Positions 8,998 to 19,561 are shown, numbered from the stretch's first letter. The stretch is DNA of 64,000 nt from Chitinophagaceae bacterium (GCA_016715365.1 JADKAM010000001.1:1302001-1366000); one strand, 5' to 3'. Made by a program: numbers and translations. Notes: generated by a model not told the origin, from the letters alone.

Positions 8998-10239
8998 ATG
9001 GCTAAACAACAAACTTTACATTGTTCTTTTTGCGGTCGCAACCGCGATGAGGTTAAAATACTCATTGCCGGGCAGGACGGGCATATTTGCGAAAACTGTG
9101 TAGAGCATGCCGAAGAAATTATAGAGCAGGAACTGGGTACTACCAAGGATAGTAAGCACAGCAGTTCACCGGCACATAAACTGACCGTAAGAAAGCCGAT
9201 AGAAATAAAAAAATTCCTGGATGATTATGTGATTGGCCAGGATGATGCAAAAAAAATACTGGCAGTTGCTGTTTACAATCATTACAAAAGACTGAACCAG
9301 AAAGTTGAGAATGATGTGGAGATTGAAAAAAGCAATATCATCATGGTTGGCGAAACCGGTACCGGCAAAACACTGCTGGCAAAATCAATTGCCCGTATGC
9401 TGAATGTGCCCTTCGCCATTGTGGATGCAACGGTGTTTACCGAAGCCGGTTATGTGGGCGAAGATGTGGAAAGCATGCTCAGCCGTTTATTACAGGCCTG
9501 TAATTACGATGTGCCTGCAGCAGAAAAAGGAATTGTATTTATTGATGAGATTGATAAGATTGCCCGTAAAAGTGATAACCCTTCCATTACAAGAGATGTA
9601 AGTGGCGAGGGTGTACAACAGGGTCTTTTAAAATTACTGGAAGGTACCGAAGTGCTCGTGCCACCACAGGGCGGACGTAAACATCCGGAACAAAAACTGA
9701 TAAAAGTAAATACCCAGAACATCCTGTTCATTTGTGGGGGTGCTTTTGATGGTGTAGATAAAATTATTGCACGTCGGGTAAATACCAATGCCATAGGCTT
9801 TAATGTAAATAAAGAACTGCAGGAATACCAGCAGGATAACCTGCTTCATTTTGTAAATGCTGTTGACCTGAAACATTTTGGTTTAATACCCGAACTGCTG
9901 GGCCGTTTGCCGGTAGTAACTTACCTCAATCCGTTGGATGCGGCAACCTTACGCAGCATTTTAACCGAGCCAAAAAATGCATTAATAAAACAGTTTACCC
10001 GCCTTTTTGATATTGAAGGCATTGAGCTTAAGTTTGAGCCTGCTGTTTTTGATTTTATGGTTACCAAGGCCCTGGAATATAAGCTGGGCGCCCGTGGCCT
10101 GCGCAGCATCTGCGAAAGTATACTTACCGATGCTATGTATGAATTACCTTCTCAAAAAGTAAAAGAATTTGAAGTTACACTGGAATACGCCCAGCGCAAA
10201 TTCAGCAGCAGTAAATTGAGTATGCTGAAAGTAGCATAA
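8998..10239 (+). CDS. clpX: ATP-dependent unfoldase ClpX
   Basis: This is a 413-residue AAA+ ATPase of normal length. The N-terminal zinc-binding domain has CSFC and CENC (residues 9-37). Walker A is GETGTGKT and Walker B is GIVFIDEIDK. The pore loops GYVGED and GGRKHPEQ are present, with a C-terminal helical domain (GARGLRS). It recognises tagged substrates, unfolds them and threads them into ClpP, whose two genes lie directly upstream. All key motifs are intact. Confidence 0.97.
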   Translation: MAKQQTLHCSFCGRNRDEVKILIAGQDGHICENCVEHAEEIIEQELGTTKDSKHSSSPAHKLTVRKPIEIKKFLDDYVIGQDDAKKILAVAVYNHYKRLNQKVENDVEIEKSNIIMVGETGTGKTLLAKSIARMLNVPFAIVDATVFTEAGYVGEDVESMLSRLLQACNYDVPAAEKGIVFIDEIDKIARKSDNPSITRDVSGEGVQQGLLKLLEGTEVLVPPQGGRKHPEQKLIKVNTQNILFICGGAFDGVDKIIARRVNTNAIGFNVNKELQEYQQDNLLHFVNAVDLKHFGLIPELLGRLPVVTYLNPLDAATLRSILTEPKNALIKQFTRLFDIEGIELKFEPAVFDFMVTKALEYKLGARGLRSICESILTDAMYELPSQKVKEFEVTLEYAQRKFSSSKLSMLKVA

Positions 10240-10351
10240 TGCTTCACTGAGACAAATAATTTTACTTTTCTCCCCAATTTTCAAACAACCCAATATCATT
10301 TTAGGTGGTTGTGTTATTTCATTTTATTTTTACACGGTTGCAACACTACGC

Positions 10352-10420
10352 TTAGTTAAAAGATGCATATTGGTATGCGGTACAATTGAGTGATACTTCG
10401 GCTTCGCTCAGCACAGGCTG
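10352..10420. repeat. Remnant of a dispersed Bacteroidota repeat
   Basis: The gap between clpX and purA (10240-10525) contains ttcggcttcgctcagcacag, a word found in many Bacteroidota intergenic repeats. If read on the minus strand it gives the well-known spurious peptide VLSEAEVS. I recognise the word from general knowledge; copy number in this genome cannot be judged. Nothing else is evident in this gap. Confidence 0.35.
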
Positions 10421-10525
10421 CACGATGATGCCATAAAAAACTAATGCTGGTAACAAAAAATATAACACAATCTTCTCCGAATACCCTTTTAGGGGATAGG
10501 GGTGAATCTTAAATCTTAAATAAAA

Positions 10526-11788
10526 ATGGTAGACGTTATTCTGGGTATGCAATGGGGCGATGAAGGCAAGGGTAAAATTGTTGATTATTTTGCTAAAAAT
10601 TATGATGTAATTGCCCGTTTCCAGGGCGGTCCAAATGCCGGGCATACTTTGTATGTAGATGGAAAAAAAATAGTACTGCACCAGATACCCAGCGGTATTT
10701 TTCATGAAGATAAAGTGAACCTGATTGGTAACGGCGTGGTTTTAGATGCCATTACTTTAAAACGTGAATGTGAGAATGTGGCTGCTTTTGGGGTTGATTA
10801 TAAAAAGAACCTGTTCATCAGCGAAAGAGCCCACCTGATTTTACCAACGCACCGGGCGCTTGATAAAGCCAGTGAACTGAGTAAGGGCAATGAAAAAATT
10901 GGCAGCACGCTTAAAGGTATTGGTCCGGCTTATATGGACAAGACCGGCCGCAATGGCCTGCGTGTTGGAAATTTACTGGACAAAAGTTTTACCACTGATT
11001 ATATTAAGCTGCGTATGAAGCACCAGCGCCTGCTGGATAATTTTAATTTCCAGGAAGACATTAATGCCTGGGAGGAGGAGTTTTTTGAAGCCATGGAATT
11101 TTTACGTGAGTTTAAAATTGTGAATGGTGAATATTTTATTAATGAAAAAATACAGAAAGGGCAACGTGTATTGGCCGAAGGAGCGCAGGGAAGTATGCTG
11201 GACGTGGATTTTGGAACATTTCCGTTTGTAACAAGCAGCAATACCATTTCGGCCGGTGTCTGTACTGGTTTGGGCATTGCACCGCAAAAAATTAAAGAGG
11301 TCTTTGGTATTTCAAAAGCATATTGTACCAGGGTGGGCAGTGGTCCTTTTCCTACCGAACTGCTTGACGAAACCGGAGAGCAGTTGCGCAAAACCGGAAA
11401 TGAATTTGGAAGCACTACCGGCCGTCCGCGCCGTTGTGGATGGATTGACCTGGTGGCACTGCAGTTTGCCTGTATGATAAACGGGGTTACGCAAATTATT
11501 ATGACCAAGGCAGATATACTGGATGAACTGGACGAACTGAAGGTTTGTAACAGCTACAGCATTAACGGAAAAGAAATAAATTATGTACCTTTTCAAATGA
11601 ACAAGGTAGATATTGAACCGGTATATAAAACATTTAAAGGCTGGCAGAAAAATATAACAGCAATCACTGAATTTGATGCGCTGCCGGCAGAAATGAAAAC
11701 CTATATTGATTACCTGAATAAATATTTAGGCGTGCCTGTAAAGTACATCAGCAACGGACCGGGAAGAGATCAATTGGTTATTGCATAA
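10526..11788 (+). CDS. purA: Adenylosuccinate synthase
   Basis: This is a 420-residue enzyme joining IMP and aspartate with GTP hydrolysis to make adenylosuccinate, the first committed step to AMP. The N-terminal signature GMQWGDEGKGKIVD (P-loop and catalytic Asp) and QGGPNAGHT are present, as are GIGPAYMDKTGR, the conserved STTGRPRRCGW loop and the terminal SNGPGRDQL. The length is normal. It is followed 80 bp later by a gene for a very acidic protein with which it has no obvious functional link. Confidence 0.97.
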   Translation: MVDVILGMQWGDEGKGKIVDYFAKNYDVIARFQGGPNAGHTLYVDGKKIVLHQIPSGIFHEDKVNLIGNGVVLDAITLKRECENVAAFGVDYKKNLFISERAHLILPTHRALDKASELSKGNEKIGSTLKGIGPAYMDKTGRNGLRVGNLLDKSFTTDYIKLRMKHQRLLDNFNFQEDINAWEEEFFEAMEFLREFKIVNGEYFINEKIQKGQRVLAEGAQGSMLDVDFGTFPFVTSSNTISAGVCTGLGIAPQKIKEVFGISKAYCTRVGSGPFPTELLDETGEQLRKTGNEFGSTTGRPRRCGWIDLVALQFACMINGVTQIIMTKADILDELDELKVCNSYSINGKEINYVPFQMNKVDIEPVYKTFKGWQKNITAITEFDALPAEMKTYIDYLNKYLGVPVKYISNGPGRDQLVIA

Positions 11789-11868
11789 AAAAAATAAAAA
11801 AATGTAGCTTTTTATTTGGCTATGTAAAACAGATTTGGAAATTTTACAGTATTAATCCACATTGAATT

Positions 11869-12288
11869 ATGACATTTATATCTGACGAGACAGAAACAAC
11901 TACACTTACAGCTGGTTTTGCAACTGTAATTAAAGCCGCAAAAAAAGCAGCTAAACCAAAAGATGATGACGATGATGATGATTTGGATGATGACGATGAT
12001 GCGCCATCTCCAAAGAAAAAAGCTTCGCCTAAGAAAAAGGGTGCTGATGACGACGACGACGACGACGAAGTAGAAAAAGACGATGACTGGGAAAAATCTG
12101 AAGAGGATGACGACTGGGACCCGGATTTTGATGAGTTTGATGTGCCTAAATCGGTTGGCAAAAAAGCAGCTATTAAAAAACCCGGTAAGGGAAAAGATGA
12201 TGATGATGATTTTAAAGTAGATGACGACTTTAGCGATCTGGGTTTAGATGATGGGGATGATTTTGATGATGACGATGATGATTTTTAA
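11869..12288 (+). CDS. Asp-rich, low-complexity acidic protein
   Basis: This is a 139-residue protein. From residue 35 onward it alternates poly-Asp blocks (up to seven in a row) with lysine patches such as PSPKKKASPKKKG, and ends FDDDDDDF. The first 30 residues (ETETTTLTAGFATVIKAAKK) are more normal. Similar small acidic proteins occur in Bacteroidota; none is functionally defined that I know of. The GAC/GAT triplet runs may vary in length by slippage. Possible roles are cation buffering or mimicry of nucleic acid, but neither is shown by the sequence. Confidence 0.75.
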   Translation: MTFISDETETTTLTAGFATVIKAAKKAAKPKDDDDDDDLDDDDDAPSPKKKASPKKKGADDDDDDDEVEKDDDWEKSEEDDDWDPDFDEFDVPKSVGKKAAIKKPGKGKDDDDDFKVDDDFSDLGLDDGDDFDDDDDDF

Positions 12289-12320
12289 TGCAGTAGCCTG
12301 TTACAGGGAAAAATAAGCAA

Positions 12321-13604
12321 GTGAAAAAATGTATTTCTTTTCCTGTTGACGACTTTAATATCTTTAAAATACAAATGTTGAATTGGGTAAACCGGTTCAA
12401 CATTTTTTGTTTACTGGATAACCGGCATTATGATTTTAGTAAACCAGCATTTGAATGCCTGCTGGCGGCAGGATCAAAAATAAATATTGAAACACAGGCC
12501 GGAAAAGCCTTTGATGCATTGCGGTATTTTTATGCAGCCAATAAAAATGAATGGCTGTTTGGCCATTTTGGGTACGACCTTAAAAATGAAACAGAAAAAT
12601 TAAACTCCGGCAATGAAGATGGCATTGGTTTTAGCGACCTGCATTTTTTTGTGCCCGAAATTGTGCTTGAACTGAATGACAGGGAAGTGGCAATACATTG
12701 TGAAAGTGATGCCAGACTTGTTTTTGAAGCAATACTAAAATGCCCGGCTACAATTACTGAAAGTGTAAAATCATCAGTTGTTGTTCAGCATAAAATAAAA
12801 AGGGATAATTATATTAACATTATTGAAAAACTCCGGCAGCATATTTTACGGGGTGATTGTTATGAAATAAATATTTGCCAGGAGTTTTTTGCATCAGATG
12901 CTGTGATTGACCCCTTATACATTTACAACAGGCTTACTGAACTTTCGCCAAATCCTTTCTCGGCATTGTATAAATTGAACAGCCGCTGGTGTTTAAGCGC
13001 CAGCCCCGAGCGCTATTTAAAAAAGGAAGGAAATAAAATTTTTTCTCAACCCATCAAAGGAACCAGTAAAAGAAATGCAGCAAATGTTGTGGAAGATGAA
13101 AAGGCTAAGCATTATTTGATTGAAAGGGAAAAAGAAAAAAGTGAAAATGTGATGGTGGTTGATTTGGTGCGTAATGATTTAAGCAGGATCTGTAAACCGG
13201 GATCAGTAAAGGTGGATGAACTCTTTGCAGTGTATAGTTTTCCGCAGGTGCATCAAATGATAAGTACTGTAAGCGGTGAGTTAGAGGAGGGTAAAGACTG
13301 GATAGATTGTGTGGAAGCTACATTTCCAATGGGTTCTATGACAGGGGCTCCCAAAAAAAAGGTGATGGAATTAATAGAGCAGTACGAGCAAACCAAACGT
13401 GGTTTGTTTTCCGGTACAATTGGTTATGTAAAGCCCGGGGGCGACTTTGATTTTAATGTAGTGATAAGAAGTATACTTTATAATGCAGCCTGTAAATATC
13501 TTTCCTTTCAAACCGGTGGCGGCATTACTTATAACAGCAACCCGGTATTGGAATACGAAGAAAGTTTGCTCAAAGCATCAGCGATGATGAAAGTGCTGGA
13601 ATGA
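12321..13604 (+). CDS. pabB: Aminodeoxychorismate synthase component I (chorismate-binding)
   Basis: This 427-residue enzyme belongs to the TrpE/PabB chorismate-binding family. The PIKGTSKR motif near residue 245 favours PabB over TrpE, because PabB uses the lysine in PIKGT. The C-terminal signatures GSMTGAPKKKVMELI, GLFSGTIGYV and FQTGGGITYNSNP are intact. It converts chorismate and ammonia to aminodeoxychorismate for folate synthesis; the glutaminase partner is not nearby. The start is a GTG at 12321. Its 3' part is duplicated about 8.5 kb downstream as a degraded copy. Confidence 0.9.
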   Translation: MKKCISFPVDDFNIFKIQMLNWVNRFNIFCLLDNRHYDFSKPAFECLLAAGSKINIETQAGKAFDALRYFYAANKNEWLFGHFGYDLKNETEKLNSGNEDGIGFSDLHFFVPEIVLELNDREVAIHCESDARLVFEAILKCPATITESVKSSVVVQHKIKRDNYINIIEKLRQHILRGDCYEINICQEFFASDAVIDPLYIYNRLTELSPNPFSALYKLNSRWCLSASPERYLKKEGNKIFSQPIKGTSKRNAANVVEDEKAKHYLIEREKEKSENVMVVDLVRNDLSRICKPGSVKVDELFAVYSFPQVHQMISTVSGELEEGKDWIDCVEATFPMGSMTGAPKKKVMELIEQYEQTKRGLFSGTIGYVKPGGDFDFNVVIRSILYNAACKYLSFQTGGGITYNSNPVLEYEESLLKASAMMKVLE

Positions 13605-13890
13605 TAAATGAATTGGTTTTTTTAATACCTTTTTGGGAGAAGGATGGGTAGATAAATGTTTTGCGGCGGCTGATTCTTCGCCAGTAAAAGTTAAACTCAT
13701 TCAGTTATTTCATTAAATTTTTGCATCTTATCGAAGGTAACGCAGTTTTCTAATTTAAACTCATCCTGTTGTCAAAATCCTAATTTTCGGTTAAAAGTTA
13801 CAATATCCTGGTTTATTCCTTTAAGTTTCATTAATTAGTTTTACCGGTAATACTCTGGGTGGTTGCAAATTCGTTTTGTTTGTTGTTTTT
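12905..13890 (+). repeat. Left copy of ~1-kb direct repeat flanking the island
   Basis: This segment comprises the 3' part of pabB plus the convergent 3' part of a lytic transglycosylase gene. It matches 21465-22470 in the same orientation. The pabB part is intact here and the transglycosylase part is full of small deletions. The outer limits were placed by eye and are accurate to perhaps 50 bases; similarity at the left limit is weak. Confidence 0.82.
13605..13890 (-). pseudogene. Degraded 3' fragment of a lytic transglycosylase gene
   Basis: On the minus strand this stretch aligns with the C-terminal coding part of the intact gene at 22077-23321. Shared words include gggagaagga, gttgtcaaaatcc, cggttaaaagttacaatatc and gggtggttgcaaattc (t/g variants). 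It carries many indels and stops and lacks everything upstream of the last 110 or so codons. It fills the gap after pabB and shows that the pabB-transglycosylase junction was duplicated. Confidence 0.82.
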
Positions 13891-13997
13891 AGTAACAGGC
13901 ATGGTACGCATATTTAAAAACAAACATAGTATTTATTTTAATATAAAAATACCTCAAGTGGTAATAAAGCTTGTCAACAGCTGTTAAAGTTTGCAAG

Positions 13998-14012
13998 GTT
14001 GTAATTTACAAC
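13998..14012. promoter_or_regulatory. 15-bp palindrome, left end of the island
   Basis: GTTGTAATTTACAAC is a perfect 7-bp inverted repeat around one base. The identical word occurs at 20925-20939, at the other end of the broken export genes. Both are preceded by similar sequence (tgttaaa then caag). It may be an operator or a remnant boundary site; neither is proven. Confidence 0.45.
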
Positions 14013-14099
14013 TTCCAGTTTCTTGCTTTGCAAATTATTCTCCCAATATTTATATTCAATCTATCCTGCATATTAATAGTAACATCAGCTTTTTACCCT

Positions 14100-15755
14100 A
14101 TGGCACAAAGTTTTAATACTAACTTAACTAATGTAATCAAGCATTATATACAAATGCTTAAAGTGCCTGTAACAATAACTACATTAAAAGAGAAGCTAAC
14201 TCAAATCCCCATTACCCAAGCCCTTACAGTATTAGTAATGTGTTTAACAAGCTTGGTATAGCAAACGAGGCATACGAACTTGAGCAAGAAGACATAGATA
14301 AAATTGAGCCTCCGTTTATTGCCTATTGCAGTGGACAAAATACCGGTAGCGATTTTGTGCTGGTAACAAAAATCACAGATACCTCAGTAAGCTATATTTC
14401 AGAAAGCAGTAAAGCGAAACATTTAACTAAGGAAGATTTTTTAAAGCAATGGCAAAAAACTGTTTTTGTTGCCGAAGCCTATGCAGAAAGTGGCGAATAT
14501 GATTTTATGGTTAAAAAGAGAGCAGAAAACTTGAAAAGTGCAAAACAAAATTTGTTATATGCAGGTGTTGTTTTGTTTATTGAGCTTGATGACTTTTATG
14601 TTTATTGATAATGCAGGGTGCTAAATATACTGGAAGCAACAATTATTATAGTTATTAAACTATTGGGCTTGAGTACAGTATTGTTATTAATATACGAAAT
14701 AGATAAAACCAACAGCTTTGTAAAGAATATATGCACTGCAGGTTAAACAAACTAATTGCGATGCTGTATTAAACAGCAAGGCTGGTAAAATACTTAGTAT
14801 GGGCTGGGGAGAGGTTGGCTTTTATTTTGCTGCTACCACTCTTTTTTTTACTACTGCCCGGTTTGAATGTACTTTTACTAATAAATTACCCTGGCTTGCA
14901 AATTGCAGGAACATTAGCAGCCCCTTATATTTTATTTAGCATTTATTACCAGTGGCGGGTTGTAAAACAATGGTGCCCGCTTTGCCTTGCTGTACAGGCA
15001 GTATTGGCTATGGAATTAATTTGGGCAATTCTTTATTATCGAACAACCGGAATTCAAAATCCTTTTACAAATCCAAATGTATTATTGCCTGTTGCAAGTT
15101 GCATATTGTTTGTTATCATGGCTTGGTATCTTTTAAAACCCATTTTACTTGCTGCAAAAGCAGCACACGGTTATAATGATGCCTACAAACGGCTTTTATA
15201 CAATCCCGAAATTTTCAATAGTCTGTTACAACTACAACCCACGGCTCCCAACGGCTGGCAACAGTTGGGTATAAATATTGGAAACCCAACTGCAGCAACA
15301 ACTATAATAAAGTATGTAGCCCTTACTGTAAACCATGTGCAACAGCACATGGCTTACGCTAGGAAGATATCTTAAAAAAGTAAACCCTGAAATAAATTTA
15401 AAAATTATTTTTTGTTAGTAGTGCTGAAATAAATTCAGCAAATATGCTAATAAAACATTTACTGGCTATTGCTGTAAAAGGAAATTACAATTAACAACAG
15501 GCTTTAGATGATTGGTACCTCGCTGATAAAAGATTACGATGCATTTGCTGCCAAATACCATATGAATGGAGAATTAAATGAACAGACAGAAAAGATAGAA
15601 CTAATGTACAAGTGGTGCACTGATGCTGAAATAGTTGGCACATCCACTTTTTTTGTAAATGGCAAAGGTTGCCGGAAACATATAATATTAATGAACTAAA
15701 AATATTTTTTAAAATTTTGTTTGCAAACAAAAAGGGGAAAACCGAAAACCTTTAG
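14100..15755 (+). pseudogene. Broken C39-like / VKOR / thioredoxin fusion protein
   Basis: Frame-by-frame reading recovers one gene about 550 codons long. A C39-peptidase-like N-terminal domain comes first (KVPVTITTLKEKLTQ, then NPHYPSPYSISNVFNKLG after a missing A near 14206). A vitamin K epoxide reductase domain follows (LLLIYEIDKTNSFVKNIC, NCDAVLNSKAGK, active-site WCPLC near 14983). A DsbA/thioredoxin-like domain ends it, with VCSPYCKPCATAHG near 15315 and VGTSTFFVNGK. Disruptions include stops near 14606, an extra T near 14743, a lost A near 15312, a TAG near 15361 and further shifts near 15490-15670. The intact type would form periplasmic disulfides, probably in the exported peptides encoded nearby. 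Confidence 0.8.
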
Positions 15756-15761
15756 AAAAGA

Positions 15762-15858
15762 GTAGGAATTTTAACTATTAAAGTTTTTGGCAGCTTTTAA
15801 TGTATAAAACTGTCACAATATTATGATAATGAAGTATAAAGATTTTAAAAAATTGACT
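15762..15858 (+). repeat. Upstream/leader repeat, copy 1
   Basis: This ~97-bp stretch is closely similar to 21073-21170, with shared words attaaagtttttggcag, tataaaactg and caatattatg. It covers the region upstream of, and the first codons of, both small peptide genes. It is probably a shared promoter and leader region kept from a duplication of the precursor gene. Confidence 0.72.
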
Positions 15859-16031
15859 CCTATTGAAATGACGAAAAATTAGGGGTAATTTTCCCGAAGA
15901 TGGGGCAACCTGTGGTACCTGCCCTTCCATCCTCGGGGAGGGAACGTCAAGCTAACTTGCAAAAGGATACATTCAATTTTATTAAACCCGCGAACTGTAA
16001 TAATGCAGTAGATTGTAAAGAGGAAGCCTAA
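15823..16031 (+). pseudogene. Double-glycine-type precursor peptide gene, frameshifted
   Basis: The frame starts MIMKYKDFKKLTPIEMTK, closely matching the leader of the peptide gene at 21138, and then hits a stop after 19 codons at a run of five A. Removing one A continues as IRGNFPEDGATCGTCPSIL. A second shift continues in a frame ending NCNNAVDCKEEA at 16031. A corrected product would be about 67 residues with four cysteines after a degenerate glycine cleavage site. A long inverted repeat follows. It was probably a bacteriocin-like peptide exported by the adjoining C39 transporter; the reconstruction is by eye. Confidence 0.55.
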
Positions 16032-16053
16032 ACAAGTAAATTGTTATTATTCT

Positions 16054-16112
16054 AGTTAGTGTAGCGAACACTTTATGAGAAATCACTTTAGTGGAAACTA
16101 CACTAACTTTTC
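16054..16112 (+). terminator. Inverted repeat after the first precursor gene
   Basis: Perfect 11-bp arms (agttagtgtag at 16054 and ctacactaact at 16098) enclose a 33-base spacer and are followed by four T. The position right after the reconstructed stop fits a terminator. Confidence 0.6.
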
Positions 16113-16140
16113 AAATAGTATAGAGAATTAAAAGAAAAGA

Positions 16141-17264
16141 ATGAAAATTAGATATAAAATTTGTTTAGGACTATTGTTTTCAACCTTATTTGGGGTAAGT
16201 AAAGCAGAAGTTAGATTCAATGCTAAAATTATATTTCCGCTATCAATTGAACTAAATAAAATAAGTATTGAATATCATAATGGCTTACAAATAATTCCTT
16301 ATAAAATAAGTACTCAAAGTCACATAATTGAGATTTCAGATGTCTATTATTCCAAATATCCAGTTTTGATTATTACTTATAATACAAATGATAATATAGT
16401 ACTTACCAGAGAGATATTTTTTAGAAAAAATCTGAGCTTACATATTTTGGAAATTCTAAAAATAATTTAGATAATGTGAAACTAATCCGAGCCTACAAGG
16501 TTAAGGATATGAGGAGAAAATCAGTTTGATTTATTTTGCAAAAAGAATTAGATAATCTTGCGAGTTTTCTATTTGTAAATGCTAAATACATAAATGATAG
16601 TTCTCTGATATTTCAAAAATTTATAGAATTAGACGTAGCTGTTCAGAAAAAAAACTGAAATTTATTCAAGTCAATAATAAATTATATTATTCACTTTGGG
16701 TGGTCAGGAAGAATTTGTCTCAAACATTGGAATATAATGCAGATAGCTTACAACAGATTTATAAGCAATTTTTCTCAACAAAATTTTCTAATACTTTTTG
16801 AAGCAAAATTAATTGTTAGTGTATTAAATGGAAGACTTAATTCCTTTAAGGATAAAACTGCGCCATTGTTTTCAGCCAGAGATTTTAATGGAAACAAGGT
16901 AGAGTTATTAAAATTTAGAGGAGAAAAATATGTGATATTAAATTTTTGGGCATCTTGGTGCCAGCCATGTATTGCAGAAATGCCAATCTTAGATTCAATT
17001 AATAGATGTTATTCAAAAAAAAATGTTACTATTATTTCAGTATCTCAAGACCGAAATAGAAAAAAAAATGTTTAAATGCTATTCAAGATTCCAGATGAAT
17101 TGGATCAACATTATAAATGATCAATTGTAAGTAACGCTTATGGGAATAACCCTGCCTTACCGCAAGTGTATTTAATAAATAAGGAAGGGAAGATTATTTA
17201 TTCCCGAACTGATGATAAAGATTATGATTTGAAAAAACTTTATAGTATTGTCGAAGGGCTATAA
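16141..17264 (+). pseudogene. Broken TlpA-like thiol-disulfide oxidoreductase
   Basis: This is one gene of about 370 codons in several frames. A signal peptide (KICLGLLFSTLFGVSKA) and a beta-rich N-terminal domain run to a stop at 16470. Traces continue in other frames (KELDNLASFLF, NLSQTLEYNADSLQQIYK). The TlpA domain has active site NFWASWCQPCIAEMP at about 16960. A tail reads NPALPQVYLINKEGKIIYSR and ends at 17264. At least four frameshifts or stops separate the pieces. Intact relatives are periplasmic reductases or oxidases that act on exported peptides or cytochromes; the neighbouring exporter suggests the former. Confidence 0.78.
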
Positions 17265-17370
17265 AAATTCTTATAACTTTCCCATTTTTTGAGTAGTATT
17301 TAAAACTTTTATGAGCGATACTGGAAGATAATTATTCACTAAGTTCCTTTTTATTAAACACTTAATCTCT

Positions 17371-19561
17371 TTGCCACATTTTCCCTTCGTAAAACAACAA
17401 GATGCTATGGACTGCGGCCCTACTTGCCTTGCCATGATAAGCAAGCATTATGGCAAAAGCATCAGCATGCAAACTTTAAGAAATAAAACAGAGATAGGTA
17501 AAGAAGGTGTAAACTTATTAGGCATTAGCAATGCGGCCGGGAGTATTGGTTACAGAACACAAGCTGCACAATTAACCTATAACCAAATAATAAATGATGC
17601 GCAACTTCCCTGTATCCTACACTGGAATCAAAACCATTTTGTAGTACTATACAAAGCAGGTAGAAATTCATTTGCTATTGCCGATCCTGGAAAAGGATTG
17701 ATAAAAATATCTACGAACGCATTTCTGCAACGATGGGCAAGCAATACTATTGATAAGGAACCCTGCGGTATTGCATTATTATTGGAACCTACACCAGATT
17801 TTTATAAACAGTATAGTGAAGAGGAAGGAAAGCTGGGTTGGGAATGTTACTTGGTTATTTTGCTCAACAGAAAAGATATATTGTACAATTATTTATTGGC
17901 TTATTACTTGGTAGTTTACTGCAGCTTATTTTTCCTTTTTTAACACAGAGCATTGTAGATACCGGTATTAACCAACACAATCTTCCCTTTATCTATTTAA
18001 TACTGGTAGCACAGTTTATGTTATTTTTTGGCCGCACTGTTGTTGAGTTTATTCATGACCGCATACTGCTTTATATAAGTACTAAAATTAACCTGGCAAT
18101 TCTTTCAGATTTCTGGATAAAGCTGATGAAACTGCCACTTAGTTATTTTGATACTAAAATGACCGGCGATATAATACAACGCATCGGTGATCATAAACGT
18201 ATTGAAAGTTTTTTAACCGGCTCGGCATTGAGTACGCTGTTTTCGTTGTTCAACCTGGTCATTTTCTCTGTTGTGTTGCTTCAGTATAACACTTATGTAT
18301 TTGCTATTTTTTTGCATTGGCAGTGTTTTATATTTTTTATGGATAAAAATATTTCTTCGCTATCGCCGTAGTTTAGATTATAAACGCTTTGCAGTTGCCA
18401 GTAAGGGAAAATACTGCTCACAATGCAGTTAATATATGGTATGCAGGAAATTAAATTAAATGGTGCAGAGCATCTGCGCCGCTGGGAATAGGAGGGGTTA
18501 CAGGCCGCATTATTTAAACTTAGTTTTAAAGTTTATCACTAAGCCAGTACCAGCAGGCAGGCGCTTTTTTTATTAATGAAGGTAAAAACATTCTCATCAC
18601 TTTTTTTGTTGCCAAATCGGTTATGGACGGGCAGCTAACATTGGGTGCTATGCTAGCGGTACAATATATTATTGGCCAGTTAAACAGTCCGGTTGAGCAG
18701 CTTATTGGATTTGCCCAGCAGGCACAGGATGCAAAAATAAGCCTGGAACGGCTGAATGAAATTCATCAAATGCAGGAGGAAGAACCCAATGTTAAAGAGC
18801 TATCAAAACAATTGTCGCAGGATAAATCAATAACCCTGAATAACCTATCCTTTACTTATATAGGAGCCGGTAATGAACCTGTATTAAAGAACATCAGCCT
18901 GGTTATTCCGGCTGGTAAAACAACAGCAATTGTTGGCATGAGCGGTAGCGGAAAAACAACCTTATTAAAACTGTTACTGAAATTTTACGAAAACTACCAG
19001 GGCGAAATAAAAACCGGAGAAAGTAATTTAAAATACATAAGCCCAAAATATTGGCGTAGCCAATGTGGGAGCGTAATGCAGGAAGGATATATTTTTAATG
19101 ACAGTATTGCAAAAAATATTGCGGTAAGTGATGAGCGTCCTGATTATAATAAACTGCTTCATGCTTGTAAGGTTGCAAACATTCAAACATTTATTGAAAG
19201 CATGCCTTTAGGTTTTAACACAAAAATTGGGGCGGAAGGTAACGGCATAAGTGCCGGACAAAAGCAACGGATATTAATTGCAAGGGCAGTATATAAAGAC
19301 CCTGAATTTATATTTTTTGATGAAGCAACCAATAGTCTTGATGCAAACAATGAAAAAGCGATAATGGAGAACATGAAACAATTTTTTAAAGGAAAAACAG
19401 TAGTGGTGGTAGCACACCGTTTAAGTACTGTTAAACATGCTGATAATATTATTGTGCTGCACAATGGGCAAATTACCGAAAGCGGTACGCATGAGGAACT
19501 CCGCTTTACAAAAGGAGAATATTTTAAATTAGTAAGGAATCAATTAGAATTAGGAAACTAA
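17371..19561 (+). pseudogene. Broken C39 peptidase-ABC exporter for GG-leader peptides
   Basis: Three frames together give a roughly 730-residue C39-type peptidase/ABC transporter. The peptidase domain (frame from TTG 17371; no ATG is available) keeps C15 in QQDAMDCGPTCLAMI, H in NHFVVLY and D in IADPGKG. The membrane domain continues from 17838 (YFAQQKRYIVQLFIGLLLG) to a stop at 18371. It then resumes through a badly damaged stretch and is open again from 18623. The nucleotide-binding domain has Walker A GMSGSGKTTL, an atypical signature ISAGQ, Walker B FIFFDEAT and the H-loop VVAHRLST. Intact members remove the leader after the glycine pair while exporting the peptide. HlyD follows 11 bp later. 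Confidence 0.88.

Noticed and set aside
10352..10705. Minus-strand frame overlapping the purA start
   Set aside because: It contains the spurious VLSEAEVS peptide of a dispersed repeat and overlaps purA coding sequence.
11844..12161. Ser-rich minus-strand frame opposite the Asp-rich protein
   Set aside because: Poly-Ser is simply the antisense reading of gat/gac runs. The plus-strand frame has better start context.
13971..14261. 96-codon frame from TTG at 13971 as an independent gene
   Set aside because: From 14100 onward it is the first piece of the broken fusion protein; before that it reads through AT-rich promoter-like sequence.
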